From contig JALRIS010000091.1 of assembly GCA_023255335.1 (NCBI GenBank), positions 1-37,623 on the forward strand: a stretch of 37,623 nucleotides of DNA, given 5' to 3'. The position numbers were made by a program, and so were the translations under genes. This stretch comes from Flavobacteriales bacterium (GTDB lineage Bacteria > Bacteroidota > Bacteroidia > Flavobacteriales_D > CAJJDF01). Under the pieces are notes generated by a model. That model was not told where the DNA came from. It did no database searches and was given only the letters and a program-made list of their open reading frames with translations. Of this stretch, positions 8,183 to 15,265 are shown one piece after another; positions within the stretch are counted from its first letter, which is position 1; the number at the start of each line of letters is the position of its first letter.

Positions 8183-8878
8183 TTACAAGACAAAAATACA
8201 ATAATCTTTGTGGTAATCAGGAGACTCTTTTTTCCATTCATTTATTGTCTTGTTACAAATCTTTTCGTTTGATAGAGTAATATTCGCTGCAATGCACAAC
8301 TTCATTGAGTTATCGCAATGCGTTAAGATGTCTTCTATCATATGATTGTTGCGAAAGGGCGTTTCCATAAAAATTTGGGTATTGCCAGAACGAGATAACC
8401 TCTCGAGGTTTTTTAAGGTTTTTATTCGATCGCTGCGATCTTTTGGTAGATAACCATTAAACGTAAAATTTTGACCATTTTTTCCAGAAGCAATAAGAGC
8501 TAGCAGAATGGAAGAGGGACCAACCAGAGGTTTTACCGCTAGTTTTAGCTCATGGGCTATTTCTACTACATCGGCTCCCGGATCCGCTATTCCGGGGCAC
8601 CCAGCCTCGCTCATTACTCCTATGGTTTTGTCTTTGTGCTGATGAATAAATTGACTCAACTCTTTTCTAGAGGTTCTTTTGTCAATGTTAAAAAACTCTT
8701 TGTCATCAATGGGATAAGTCGAATTTACTTTTCTTAAATATCTTCGGGTAGTTTTTAGGTTTTCAACAACAAAGATATCCACACTGTCCATTAATTCTTG
8801 AACTCCCCGCGGAATTGTATTTTCCATGTTGTATTCGCCCATCGTTATGGGAAGCAAGTATAAGGTTCCTTTGCTCAT
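8183..8878 (-). CDS. SAM-dependent methyltransferase, RsmI-like tetrapyrrole-methylase fold
   Basis: 231 residues from MSKGTLYLLP; an upstream ATG (8905) would overlap the previous gene by 17 bp and adds MSILSNNKT, which looks non-native. The glycine-rich core GVMSEAGCPGIADPGADVVEIAH matches the SAM-binding SEAGTPGISDPG of RsmI (16S rRNA C1402 2'-O-methyltransferase). VGPSSILLALIASG, FTFNGYLPKDRSDR and FMETPFRNNHMIEDI correspond to later RsmI motifs. The N-terminus (TLYLLPITMGEYNMENTIP) diverges from the RsmI VATPIGNL pattern, and it is shorter than true RsmI (about 280). It is probably the second RsmI-like paralog found in this phylum. Substrate uncertain. It sits 10 bp after the phosphatase gene. 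Confidence 0.85.
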   Translation of the reverse strand: MSKGTLYLLPITMGEYNMENTIPRGVQELMDSVDIFVVENLKTTRRYLRKVNSTYPIDDKEFFNIDKRTSRKELSQFIHQHKDKTIGVMSEAGCPGIADPGADVVEIAHELKLAVKPLVGPSSILLALIASGKNGQNFTFNGYLPKDRSDRIKTLKNLERLSRSGNTQIFMETPFRNNHMIEDILTHCDNSMKLCIAANITLSNEKICNKTINEWKKESPDYHKDYCIFVL

Positions 8879-8888
8879 AGTTTTGTTG

Positions 8889-9377
8889 TTACTGAGAATT
8901 GACAATTAATTGACATTTGTGTTCTTCAAATTTATTGATAATCTTACTACAAGCCATATCCAATTGTTGGTATACATTCTCAAAGCCTTCTTTTCCTCCA
9001 TAATATGGGTCTGGCACAGAAGAATTACTGGTTGGTTCTATTTCATTTAGAATTAACTTGACTTTTTCTTCGTCAGATTTTGATGTAGCCAATTTCAAAA
9101 TGTTGTTGTAATTTTCTGTGTCCATCGCGTAAATTATATCGAAGTTGTTAAAATCAGACTTTTTAAATTGTCTTGCTCGTTGATTAGTTAGATCGATTCC
9201 ATATTTTTTTGCTACTTCTATCGAGCGTTCATCGGGTAAGTTTCCTACATGATAGGCGGCTGTACCAGCCGAATCTACTTCCATGTTTAGGTTGGTTTTA
9301 TCTGCCTTGTGTTGCAATATTCCTTCGGCTAAAGGTGATCGACAAATATTCCCTAAGCAAACCATTAGTATTTTCAT
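8889..9377 (-). CDS. low-molecular-weight protein-tyrosine phosphatase
   Basis: 162 residues from MKILMVCLGNICRSP. The P-loop Cys7-x5-Arg13-Ser and the general-acid loop VPDPYYGG are intact, so catalysis is expected. It may act on phosphotyrosine or phosphoarginine; sequence does not decide. An in-frame ATG at 9413 would add MGRTLTTKNFLK, which is outside the family; the start at 9377 has an A/T-rich leader as usual here. It is probably cotranscribed with the downstream methyltransferase. Confidence 0.93.
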   Translation of the reverse strand: MKILMVCLGNICRSPLAEGILQHKADKTNLNMEVDSAGTAAYHVGNLPDERSIEVAKKYGIDLTNQRARQFKKSDFNNFDIIYAMDTENYNNILKLATSKSDEEKVKLILNEIEPTSNSSVPDPYYGGKEGFENVYQQLDMACSKIINKFEEHKCQLIVNSQ

Positions 9378-9474
9378 TTTTAAAAAGTTTTTAGTAGTGA
9401 GTGTTCGGCCCATAGTTTATATGGAATAAAGATGCTGAAATATATTGAGCATCCCAATTATCAGTACAAAAAAA

Positions 9475-9500
9475 AATCCTCTCGAAAACTCGAGAGGATT
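9475..9500 (-). terminator. intrinsic terminator of the peroxiredoxin gene
   Basis: Perfect 11-bp inverted repeat AATCCTCTCGA / TCGAGAGGATT with loop AAAC, followed on the minus strand by a long T run (the A run at about 9467-9476 on plus). It lies 42 bp after the peroxiredoxin stop codon. Confidence 0.9.
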
Positions 9501-9504
9501 TAAG

Positions 9505-9541
9505 TTTACTATCTAGAATCTAAGTTCTAGCATCCAGAAAC
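9505..9541. repeat. degenerate 7-bp tandem array downstream of peroxiredoxin
   Basis: Consecutive heptamers in strict register: TCTAGAA at 9512, TCTAAGT at 9519, TCTAGCA at 9526, TCCAGAA at 9533. The block lies exactly between the peroxiredoxin stop codon (9542-9544) and its terminator. Its outer ends AAGTTT (9502) and AAACTT (9537) and inner CTAGAA/TTCTAG are complementary, so the block can fold into an imperfect hairpin. Same design as the longer array at 35551-35634. Confidence 0.6.
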
Positions 9542-10171
9542 TTAGTTTTTAGCTAAATAATCAGCTACACCGTCAAAAGACGCTTTCATTCCTTCTTTTC
9601 CTTCAGTCCAGTTTGCTGGGCAAACTTCACCGTGCTCTTCTGTAAATTGCAACGCATCTACCATACGAATCGCTTCATCTACGTTTCTTCCAAGTGGTAA
9701 ATCATTTACCAATGAGTGTCTTACAACTCCTGCTTTGTCAATCAAGAACAGACCTCTGTAAGCAATCATTGGTCCGGTAGCTACTAAAGCTCCATTCTCA
9801 TCGTAATCATATTCCCCAACTAATACACCAAATGCATCAGAAATAGTTTTGTTGGTATCTGCTACGATTGGGTACTTTATTCCCTTGATTCCTCCATGTG
9901 CTTTTTCTACCTGAGCCCATCCCCAGTGAGATTCCTCAGTATCTGTTGAGCAAGCCACTACTTTTACTCCTCTTTTGTCAAATTCAGCCATTTTTTCTTG
10001 AAAGGCATGAAGTTCTGAGGGGCAAACAAAGGTGAAATCTTTCGGGTAAAAGAAAAAGATTACTTCGTTTTTTCCAATAAATTGGTCTAAGGAGTAATCT
10101 TGTGCAATGTCGTTTCCATTTATCAATGCTGGTGCGCTAAATGAAGGCGCTTTTTTTCCTACTAATGTCAT
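9542..10171 (-). CDS. 2-Cys peroxiredoxin (AhpC/TSA family)
   Basis: 209 residues. Reduces peroxides using a peroxidatic Cys50 in FTFVCPSE and a resolving Cys184 in GEVCPANW, the typical 2-Cys (Prx1/AhpC) arrangement. The supporting motifs FFFYPKDFTF, STDTEESHWGW and RGLFLIDKAGVVRH are all present, as is the GMKAS C-terminal helix. No signal peptide, so cytoplasmic. It appears monocistronic: its own promoter-like element lies upstream at 10209-10216 and a perfect terminator at 9475-9500 closes it. No OxyR gene or ahpF is nearby. Confidence 0.96.
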   Translation of the reverse strand: MTLVGKKAPSFSAPALINGNDIAQDYSLDQFIGKNEVIFFFYPKDFTFVCPSELHAFQEKMAEFDKRGVKVVACSTDTEESHWGWAQVEKAHGGIKGIKYPIVADTNKTISDAFGVLVGEYDYDENGALVATGPMIAYRGLFLIDKAGVVRHSLVNDLPLGRNVDEAIRMVDALQFTEEHGEVCPANWTEGKEGMKASFDGVADYLAKN

Positions 10172-10208
10172 TGTATTATATGTTTTTTGAATGTTATTTG
10201 TAATGAGT

Positions 10209-10216
10209 CAAAATTA
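10209..10216 (-). promoter_or_regulatory. -7 promoter element for peroxiredoxin
   Basis: On the minus strand TAATTTTG, an exact TAnnTTTG match, lies 37 bases before the peroxiredoxin ATG. No clear TTTG is seen at -33. Confidence 0.45.
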
Positions 10217-10389
10217 CAAAATATTATTTTTTATTGGTAGGATTTTTAGGTTTAAAATTTTTGGAATATGGGAGGTGGATAAACAAGATAAGCCGAACGT
10301 GACTTAGCGGCTCTTGGCTAAAATAAAATTAAACTTAAATTGATTTTAAAATAAATTCGAATGTCTTTTCGATTGGCACCTTCTCCGTT

Positions 10390-10527
10390 CTATATCGTCC
10401 CCATTCTCGTTTTCTGTCCTTTGCTTCCATCGCATTTTCGAGCCGACTTGGAGGCGGTGCAGCTCGCTCCAATCACAAAAAGTGCCAATAAGCCCAGAGC
10501 AATGAGGTTTCTTTTGTTAGTTTTCAT
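10390..10527 (-). CDS. 45-residue lipoprotein
   Basis: MKTNKRNLIALGLLALFVIGASC is a complete lipoprotein signal peptide (lipobox IGASC, Cys23), leaving a mature part of only about 23 residues, with a second Cys and the tail KCDGSKGQKTRMGTI. The upstream ATG at 10572 would prepend MISKHYLSLQVRIKG, which would spoil the n-region; I prefer 10527. Very small lipoproteins with a similar CDGS-x-G tail are familiar from Flavobacteria, but no function is known to me. It is divergent from the DUF4442 gene. Confidence 0.65.
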   Translation of the reverse strand: MKTNKRNLIALGLLALFVIGASCTASKSARKCDGSKGQKTRMGTI

Positions 10528-10587
10528 ACCTTTAATACGTACTTGGAGGGATAAATAGTGTTTAGAAATCAACTCATTTTTTTAATT

Positions 10588-11091
10588 ATGAATTTTAATA
10601 AAATTGTAGAAAGTGCCAAATCTTCGTCTTTTGGTCTGTGGAAATTGAATGTAGGTTTGTTTCGGTTCATTCCGTTTAACAAACCTCACGGAATAAAGAT
10701 TGTGGAAATAACGGATAATTCGTTTAAGACTATTATCCCCAAAAGAAAAGTGAATCACAACCACATAAAAGGAATTCATGCTTGCGGAATGGCAACCTGT
10801 GCCGAGTTTTGTACTGGGCTGGTGTTACTCTACAAATTGGGGATAAAAAACTACCGATTGATCATGGAATCGCTCGAGATACGATTTCATTACCAAGCAA
10901 AAACCGACATTACCGCTCATTATGAGCTCAACTCGGAAGACATTGCCGAAATAAAATCACTCTTATCTAAAGAAGGAGTAGTCTACAAAAAATGTGAAGT
11001 AAAACTCCATGATACAGCCGGAAATCTCGTAGCTACTTGCTACACCAATTGGCAAATTAAGGATTGGAAGAAAGTGAAGACTAAAATTTAA
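10588..11091 (+). CDS. DUF4442 hotdog-fold (thioesterase-like) protein
   Basis: 167 residues from the ATG at 10588; the track start at 10558 would be a non-ATG codon adding 10 unrelated residues. The pattern with FIPFNKPHGIKIVEI, HNHIKGIHACGMATCAEFCTG and the C-terminal VATCYTNWQIKDWKKV fits DUF4442, related to PaaI/YbgC hotdog acyl-CoA thioesterases. The NHIKGIHACGMATCAE helix corresponds to the active-site helix in such folds. Substrate unknown. It runs convergently into the M23 peptidase gene with a 41-bp gap. Confidence 0.8.
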   Translation: MNFNKIVESAKSSSFGLWKLNVGLFRFIPFNKPHGIKIVEITDNSFKTIIPKRKVNHNHIKGIHACGMATCAEFCTGLVLLYKLGIKNYRLIMESLEIRFHYQAKTDITAHYELNSEDIAEIKSLLSKEGVVYKKCEVKLHDTAGNLVATCYTNWQIKDWKKVKTKI

Positions 11092-11132
11092 AGTGAACAA
11101 AGAAATTCAAGTTCAAAATGACTTTGTTTGAG

Positions 11133-12869
11133 TTACATAACAAAGATGAGCATTTCATGTTTATTTCTGTTTCCTCTTTCATCCATAATTTCTAATTCCA
11201 ATTTGTGAGTTCCTTTTACTAAGTTTTCTTTTTCTGAAAGTGAAATACGCCAAAGACCTTTTTTTCTCTCATATCTTGTAAGAATCCATTCTCCGTTCAG
11301 AGTTGCAGAATAACTTTTAATCCCGGATAAATCGTCACTAATTTTAAAAACTATGGTAGCATTTGGTTTAAGTGCATTTACATTCTGCCTGTCTTCAAGT
11401 CTGACGAATGGTTTCGTTGTGTCCACAGAAATCGCAAATTTCCCAAATTCTTTCACGCGCGCAGTTACAGTTCCTTCTTGATAGTTTCCTCCTTTGGATC
11501 GAACTCTTCCTTTGGGGCCAATAGAAACGATAAGAACCTTTTCTTGTAAAGCAGAATCAATCGGTGTGTTAGGTTTGAGAATTATTTTATATGTTTTTTG
11601 AATTCCGGCTAATCGAGATCCAACACTTTGGATATCAGATAAATACTTGTTCGATTTTGTGATTTTGTATCCCACGCATTGATTCTCGTACAAGGTATTT
11701 GGTGTGAACAGGGCAGTAAAACCATTTTTTCTCAAAACATTCGGTTTATCGAATCTAAAATAAGTGTCGCAGGGCGTTTTTTTATTCGTTGTTCCGGATA
11801 CTCCTGAGGAGTCACCTTGTATTGTAAAAGCAAGCTGAGATGAGTTGCCAGAATAGTCCTTCGCTTGGTAGGTAAATCGATACGAAGAGTCATGCATTAC
11901 ATTCGTAATGCCATTGTTTTTGTGGGTGTAAATGGTAAGCTTGTTATTCCCCGCCAAAAAGGATTTGTGAAACGAATTGTTGTACAGTTTGTGTCTCGGA
12001 TAGTCTACGTGATGATTCACATAGCGGCTAGTCGCAAAATCAAGTTTATTCATCGTATGGCTGAACAGAGTATCTTTATTTACTATGAAATCTAGGGAAT
12101 ATAGTCCACAAATGTTTCTGGCGTTCAATCTATCTGAAGAGTGAAGTGCGCAACCGATAGGACCGTATGCTGTAAGTTTTTGGTTCAAGTAATAGGTTCC
12201 GTTTTTATTCTTTTTAACAGGTATTATGAGAGATTTTGATTTGCCGTTTACTAGAGAGGAATCAGTCAAAGGATAAATTTTGAGGTTATTAATCACGGGT
12301 TTTTTGTTGTCAGTTATTTTGTAGCCAAACAACAAAGGATTCATAGGATGCTCCGATTCGGTTTCTCTAATCTCAAAGTGCAAGTGAGGAGCATTAGAGC
12401 CGCCCGAATTTCCGCTTAAGCCAATAATTTCTCCCTTTTTTACTTTCAATTGGTTTGAGTCTAAATAAACAGTAAAAGTTTCTTGCTGGATAGAGTATTG
12501 ATGCGTTCTTACAAAATCAGAAATAGAGGAGTTGAATTTTGATAAATGCGCATACACGCTGGTGTACCCGTTAGGATGATCGATGTACAAGACTTTTCCG
12601 TATCCATAATGAGAGTATCCAATTCTCGAGATATATCCGTCCTGTACAGCGTATATTTTTTTTCCTTCCACTCCTTGGGTTTTAAAATCCATTCCTGTGT
12701 GAAAATGATTGGTTCTTACCTCTCCAAAATTTCCCGCAACAACGAGAGGGATATCCATTGGAGAACGAAAATTAGTGGAATCTGGATGGAGTTGTGAAGA
12801 TACATTTTGCGAACTACAAAGAAGAAATAAAAGGCAAAAGAGCAGGAGGTTGGGATTAAAATGTCTCAT
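11133..12869 (-). CDS. secreted M23 (LytM-type) metallopeptidase
   Basis: 578 residues from MRHFNPNLLLFCLL, which gives a clean signal peptide (cleavage near VSSQ). The LytM domain occupies about residues 35-185: zinc ligands in HTGMD and HLHFEIR, with the GYGKVLYIDHPNGYTSVYAHL core and GLSGNSGGSNAPHLHFE. All catalytic positions are present, so it should cut cell-wall peptide crosslinks in the periplasm. The remaining 390 residues are beta-rich, Ig-like, with a final ISDDLSGIKSYSATLNGEW and a KHEMLIFVM end, as in the large Bacteroidota M23 proteins. An ATG at 12926 would add MNNFLGNSASTFLILYFCI and a second hydrophobic run; less likely. Confidence 0.9.
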   Translation of the reverse strand: MRHFNPNLLLFCLLFLLCSSQNVSSQLHPDSTNFRSPMDIPLVVAGNFGEVRTNHFHTGMDFKTQGVEGKKIYAVQDGYISRIGYSHYGYGKVLYIDHPNGYTSVYAHLSKFNSSISDFVRTHQYSIQQETFTVYLDSNQLKVKKGEIIGLSGNSGGSNAPHLHFEIRETESEHPMNPLLFGYKITDNKKPVINNLKIYPLTDSSLVNGKSKSLIIPVKKNKNGTYYLNQKLTAYGPIGCALHSSDRLNARNICGLYSLDFIVNKDTLFSHTMNKLDFATSRYVNHHVDYPRHKLYNNSFHKSFLAGNNKLTIYTHKNNGITNVMHDSSYRFTYQAKDYSGNSSQLAFTIQGDSSGVSGTTNKKTPCDTYFRFDKPNVLRKNGFTALFTPNTLYENQCVGYKITKSNKYLSDIQSVGSRLAGIQKTYKIILKPNTPIDSALQEKVLIVSIGPKGRVRSKGGNYQEGTVTARVKEFGKFAISVDTTKPFVRLEDRQNVNALKPNATIVFKISDDLSGIKSYSATLNGEWILTRYERKKGLWRISLSEKENLVKGTHKLELEIMDERGNRNKHEMLIFVM

Positions 12870-12949
12870 AATGCAAAAATAAAGAATTAGAAAAGTACTC
12901 GCAGAATTACCCAAAAAGTTATTCACTTTGATTGGGGTATAATTGTAAA

Positions 12950-12988
12950 AATTAAATTAGCTGAATTAAATTAGTATTAGTAAATTCG
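12950..12988 (+). promoter_or_regulatory. putative promoter with a 14-bp direct repeat upstream of the zap-rny operon
   Basis: AATTAAATTAG occurs at 12950 and again at 12964, exactly 14 bp apart, followed by the -7-like TAAATTCG at 12981-12988 and GTGG. The ATG of the first operon gene is at 13014. The repeat could bind a regulator or be an UP-like AT element. Confidence 0.4.
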
Positions 12989-13013
12989 TGGAATATCTAC
13001 ATCAATCGTGGAC

Positions 13014-13301
13014 ATGAGTATTGAAGATCAAAAAATAGAACAAATATCGCTAAAAATCAATGAGCTAATAGCCTTAAAGAATCGATTCAAAGCTGATTCG
13101 GAACGTTTGCTAGAAGAAAATAAATCATTGAAATTAGAGGTTGAGAAGAAGGAGAAGCAATGTTCTGAACTCGAGAGGGAAGTAGAAGAATTAAAAACAA
13201 TTGAAAGAGTTGTGTCGCCAACGAAAAATAAGCTGGACGAGGCAAAAATCAATGGAATGATTAGAGAAATTGAGGAGTGTATGACGCTGCTTAAGAGTTA
13301 A
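13014..13301 (+). CDS. coiled-coil protein, ZapB-like position
   Basis: 95 residues from the ATG at 13014; a GTG at 13008 is possible. Nearly the whole protein is a charged heptad coiled coil (ISLKINELIALKNRF, LLEENKSLKLEVEKKEKQ, ELEREVEELKTIE), ending in MIREIEECMTLLKS. Its place directly before zapA suggests a ZapB-like partner that organises FtsZ filaments at midcell, but sequence similarity to ZapB is just that of any short coiled coil. It is separated from zapA by 13 bp. Confidence 0.75.
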   Translation: MSIEDQKIEQISLKINELIALKNRFKADSERLLEENKSLKLEVEKKEKQCSELEREVEELKTIERVVSPTKNKLDEAKINGMIREIEECMTLLKS

Positions 13302-13314
13302 TATATTGTTTTGA

Positions 13315-13605
13315 ATGAGCAAGAAGAACGTTAAAATAAAAATTGGAGACAGAGTTTATCCACTTACCGTAAGCGAAAGTGAGGAAAAGAGTGTGGAGGT
13401 TTCGGCAGAAAAAATTGCTGAGAACATCAAAAAACTTAAGAACCAATATAAAATAAACGATTCTCAAGATTTGCTAGCAATGACTTGTTTAGAATTTGCA
13501 ACCAAATTACAAACGGCTCAAGATAAACCTACACAGTCAGAAATAAAGGAGTTTTCACCTAAACTCGATGAATTGCTTCTGAAACTGAACCAAGAACTTT
13601 CTTAA
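13315..13605 (+). CDS. zapA: cell division protein ZapA
   Basis: 96 residues, usual length. ZapA binds and bundles FtsZ. The N-terminal beta motif VKIKIGDRVYPLTVSESEE and the following helix VSAEKIAENIKKLKNQY match the family; SQDLLAMTCLEFATKLQ is the second helix. It lies between the coiled-coil gene and rny, an order repeated across Bacteroidota. Confidence 0.9.
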   Translation: MSKKNVKIKIGDRVYPLTVSESEEKSVEVSAEKIAENIKKLKNQYKINDSQDLLAMTCLEFATKLQTAQDKPTQSEIKEFSPKLDELLLKLNQELS

Positions 13606-13664
13606 ACTCAATCCGAGATATCTTTTCTTTTGTTTTATTGTTAAACGATTAAAATAAATAAGAA

Positions 13665-15206
13665 ATGGAACCAACTAGTATTGTGATTGGAGTCGTAATA
13701 GGACTCATAATCGGTGGGGTGGCAGTTTTTCTGTTCTCCAAAGGCCTTTTGAAAAAGGAAAAGGAAGGAATGCTCGAAGAAATAAAGAGCAGACAAGAAT
13801 CAATCAAACAAGAGAAAATTTTACAAGCCAAGGAAAAGTTCTTGGCGCTGAAAGAAAAGCATGAAAATGCTGTAAATGAAAAAAATAGAAAAATCCAATC
13901 GGCAGAAGATCGAATCAAGAGCAAAGAGAAACAAATTTCTCAAAAGTTAGAGGAAACTTCTAAAAAAGAAAAAGCGCTTGACAGGTTGAAAAAAGACCTT
14001 GAAACTCAACTTGAGGTTGTGAATACAAAGCGAGATGATTTATCTAAAAAACAAGAAAAACAAGTTGCAGAATTAGAAAAACTGTCGGGTTACAGCAAGG
14101 ATGAAGCAAAAGCCCAGCTTGTAGAAGCGTTAAAAGATGAAGCCAAAACTGATGCTATGGCTTACATTAAGAATATTGCAGATGAAGCAAAACTGTCTGC
14201 CAATCAAGAGGCCAAAAAAATTGTCATACAATCTATCCAGAGAGTTGCTACTGAAAAGGCTGTAGAGAATTCTGTTTCTATTTTTAATATTCCTAGTGAT
14301 GAAGTAAAAGGTAGAATTATTGGAAGAGAAGGACGAAATATTAGAGCTCTGGAGGCTGCAACCGGAGTAGAAATTATTGTGGATGATACACCAGAAGCCA
14401 TTATACTTTCTTGTTTTGATCCAATACGAAGAGAAATTGCTCGACTTTCCCTTCACCAACTTGTCTCCGATGGTAGAATTCATCCCGCCCGAATTGAGGA
14501 AGTAGTGAAGAAAACCAGAAAAGCATTGGATGAAGAAATCGTAGAGACAGGTAAGAAAACTTGCATCGATCTAGGAATTCATGGATTGCATCCGGAATTA
14601 ATCAAATTGGTTGGTAGAATGAAATACCGATCGTCTTATGGACAAAACCTACTGCAACACTCCAGAGAAGTAGCAAACTTATGTGCTACCATGGCAAGTG
14701 AACTCGGTCTGAACCCAAAAACTGCCAAGAGAGCAGGATTGCTTCACGATATAGGAAAAGTGCCAGAAGATGAACCAGAATTGCCACACGCAATTCTCGG
14801 TGCCAAATGGGCTGAGAAATATGGAGAAAAACCTGATGTGGTAAACGCAATTGGTGCTCACCACGATGAAATGGAAATGACTACATTGTATTCGCCAATC
14901 ATTCAAGTGTGTGATGCTATCTCAGGAGCAAGACCAGGAGCCAGAAGAGAAGTGGTAGAGTCATATATTCAGCGAATAAAAGATTTAGAAACAACTGCGC
15001 TGAGCTATGATGGTGTAAGCAAAGCATTTGCAATACAAGCTGGAAGAGAATTAAGGGTTATGGTTGAGAGCGGAAAAGTCTCTGATAAGAGAGCAGATGA
15101 ATTGGCTTTTGAGATTTCGCAAAAAATACAAACTGATATGACTTACCCGGGACAAGTTAGGGTAACCGTTATAAGAGAAAAAAGAGCGATAGGAATTGCC
15201 AAATAA
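13665..15206 (+). CDS. rny: ribonuclease Y
   Basis: 513 residues, typical. Membrane-anchored endoribonuclease that starts mRNA decay. Residues 5-27 ([20 protein letters not shown]) are the anchor, 30-190 a long charged coiled coil, about 205-270 a KH RNA-binding domain ([21 protein letters not shown]), and about 325-430 the HD hydrolase domain ([28 protein letters not shown]). All HD metal ligands appear present. It is the third gene of the zap operon and is closed by the terminator at 15224-15254. Confidence 0.97.
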   Translation: MEPTSIVIGVVIGLIIGGVAVFLFSKGLLKKEKEGMLEEIKSRQESIKQEKILQAKEKFLALKEKHENAVNEKNRKIQSAEDRIKSKEKQISQKLEETSKKEKALDRLKKDLETQLEVVNTKRDDLSKKQEKQVAELEKLSGYSKDEAKAQLVEALKDEAKTDAMAYIKNIADEAKLSANQEAKKIVIQSIQRVATEKAVENSVSIFNIPSDEVKGRIIGREGRNIRALEAATGVEIIVDDTPEAIILSCFDPIRREIARLSLHQLVSDGRIHPARIEEVVKKTRKALDEEIVETGKKTCIDLGIHGLHPELIKLVGRMKYRSSYGQNLLQHSREVANLCATMASELGLNPKTAKRAGLLHDIGKVPEDEPELPHAILGAKWAEKYGEKPDVVNAIGAHHDEMEMTTLYSPIIQVCDAISGARPGARREVVESYIQRIKDLETTALSYDGVSKAFAIQAGRELRVMVESGKVSDKRADELAFEISQKIQTDMTYPGQVRVTVIREKRAIGIAK

Positions 15207-15223
15207 CAACTACCAATGTAATT

Positions 15224-15254
15224 AGGCTTCACTTTGAGTGGAGCCTTTTTTTTT
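15224..15254 (+). terminator. intrinsic terminator of the zap-rny operon
   Basis: AGGCTTCACT / AGTGGAGCCT pairs over 10 bp with one G-U, loop TTG, then a T run to 15254. It lies 17 bp after the rny stop codon. Confidence 0.88.
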
Positions 15255-15265
15255 GTTCAAGTATT

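Noticed and set aside
10291-10312. AGCCG/CGGCT hairpin between the small lipoprotein and peroxiredoxin
   Set aside because: 12-nt loop, 5-bp stem and no T run on either strand; could be a weak terminator of the lipoprotein but unsupported.
10361-10558. Plus-strand open frame of 65 codons
   Set aside because: Antisense shadow of the lipoprotein gene with no family features.
13606-13664. Possible 6S RNA between zapA and rny
   Set aside because: Only 59 bp and no hairpin of the 6S type; 6S lies by zapA in gammaproteobacteria but there is no room here.
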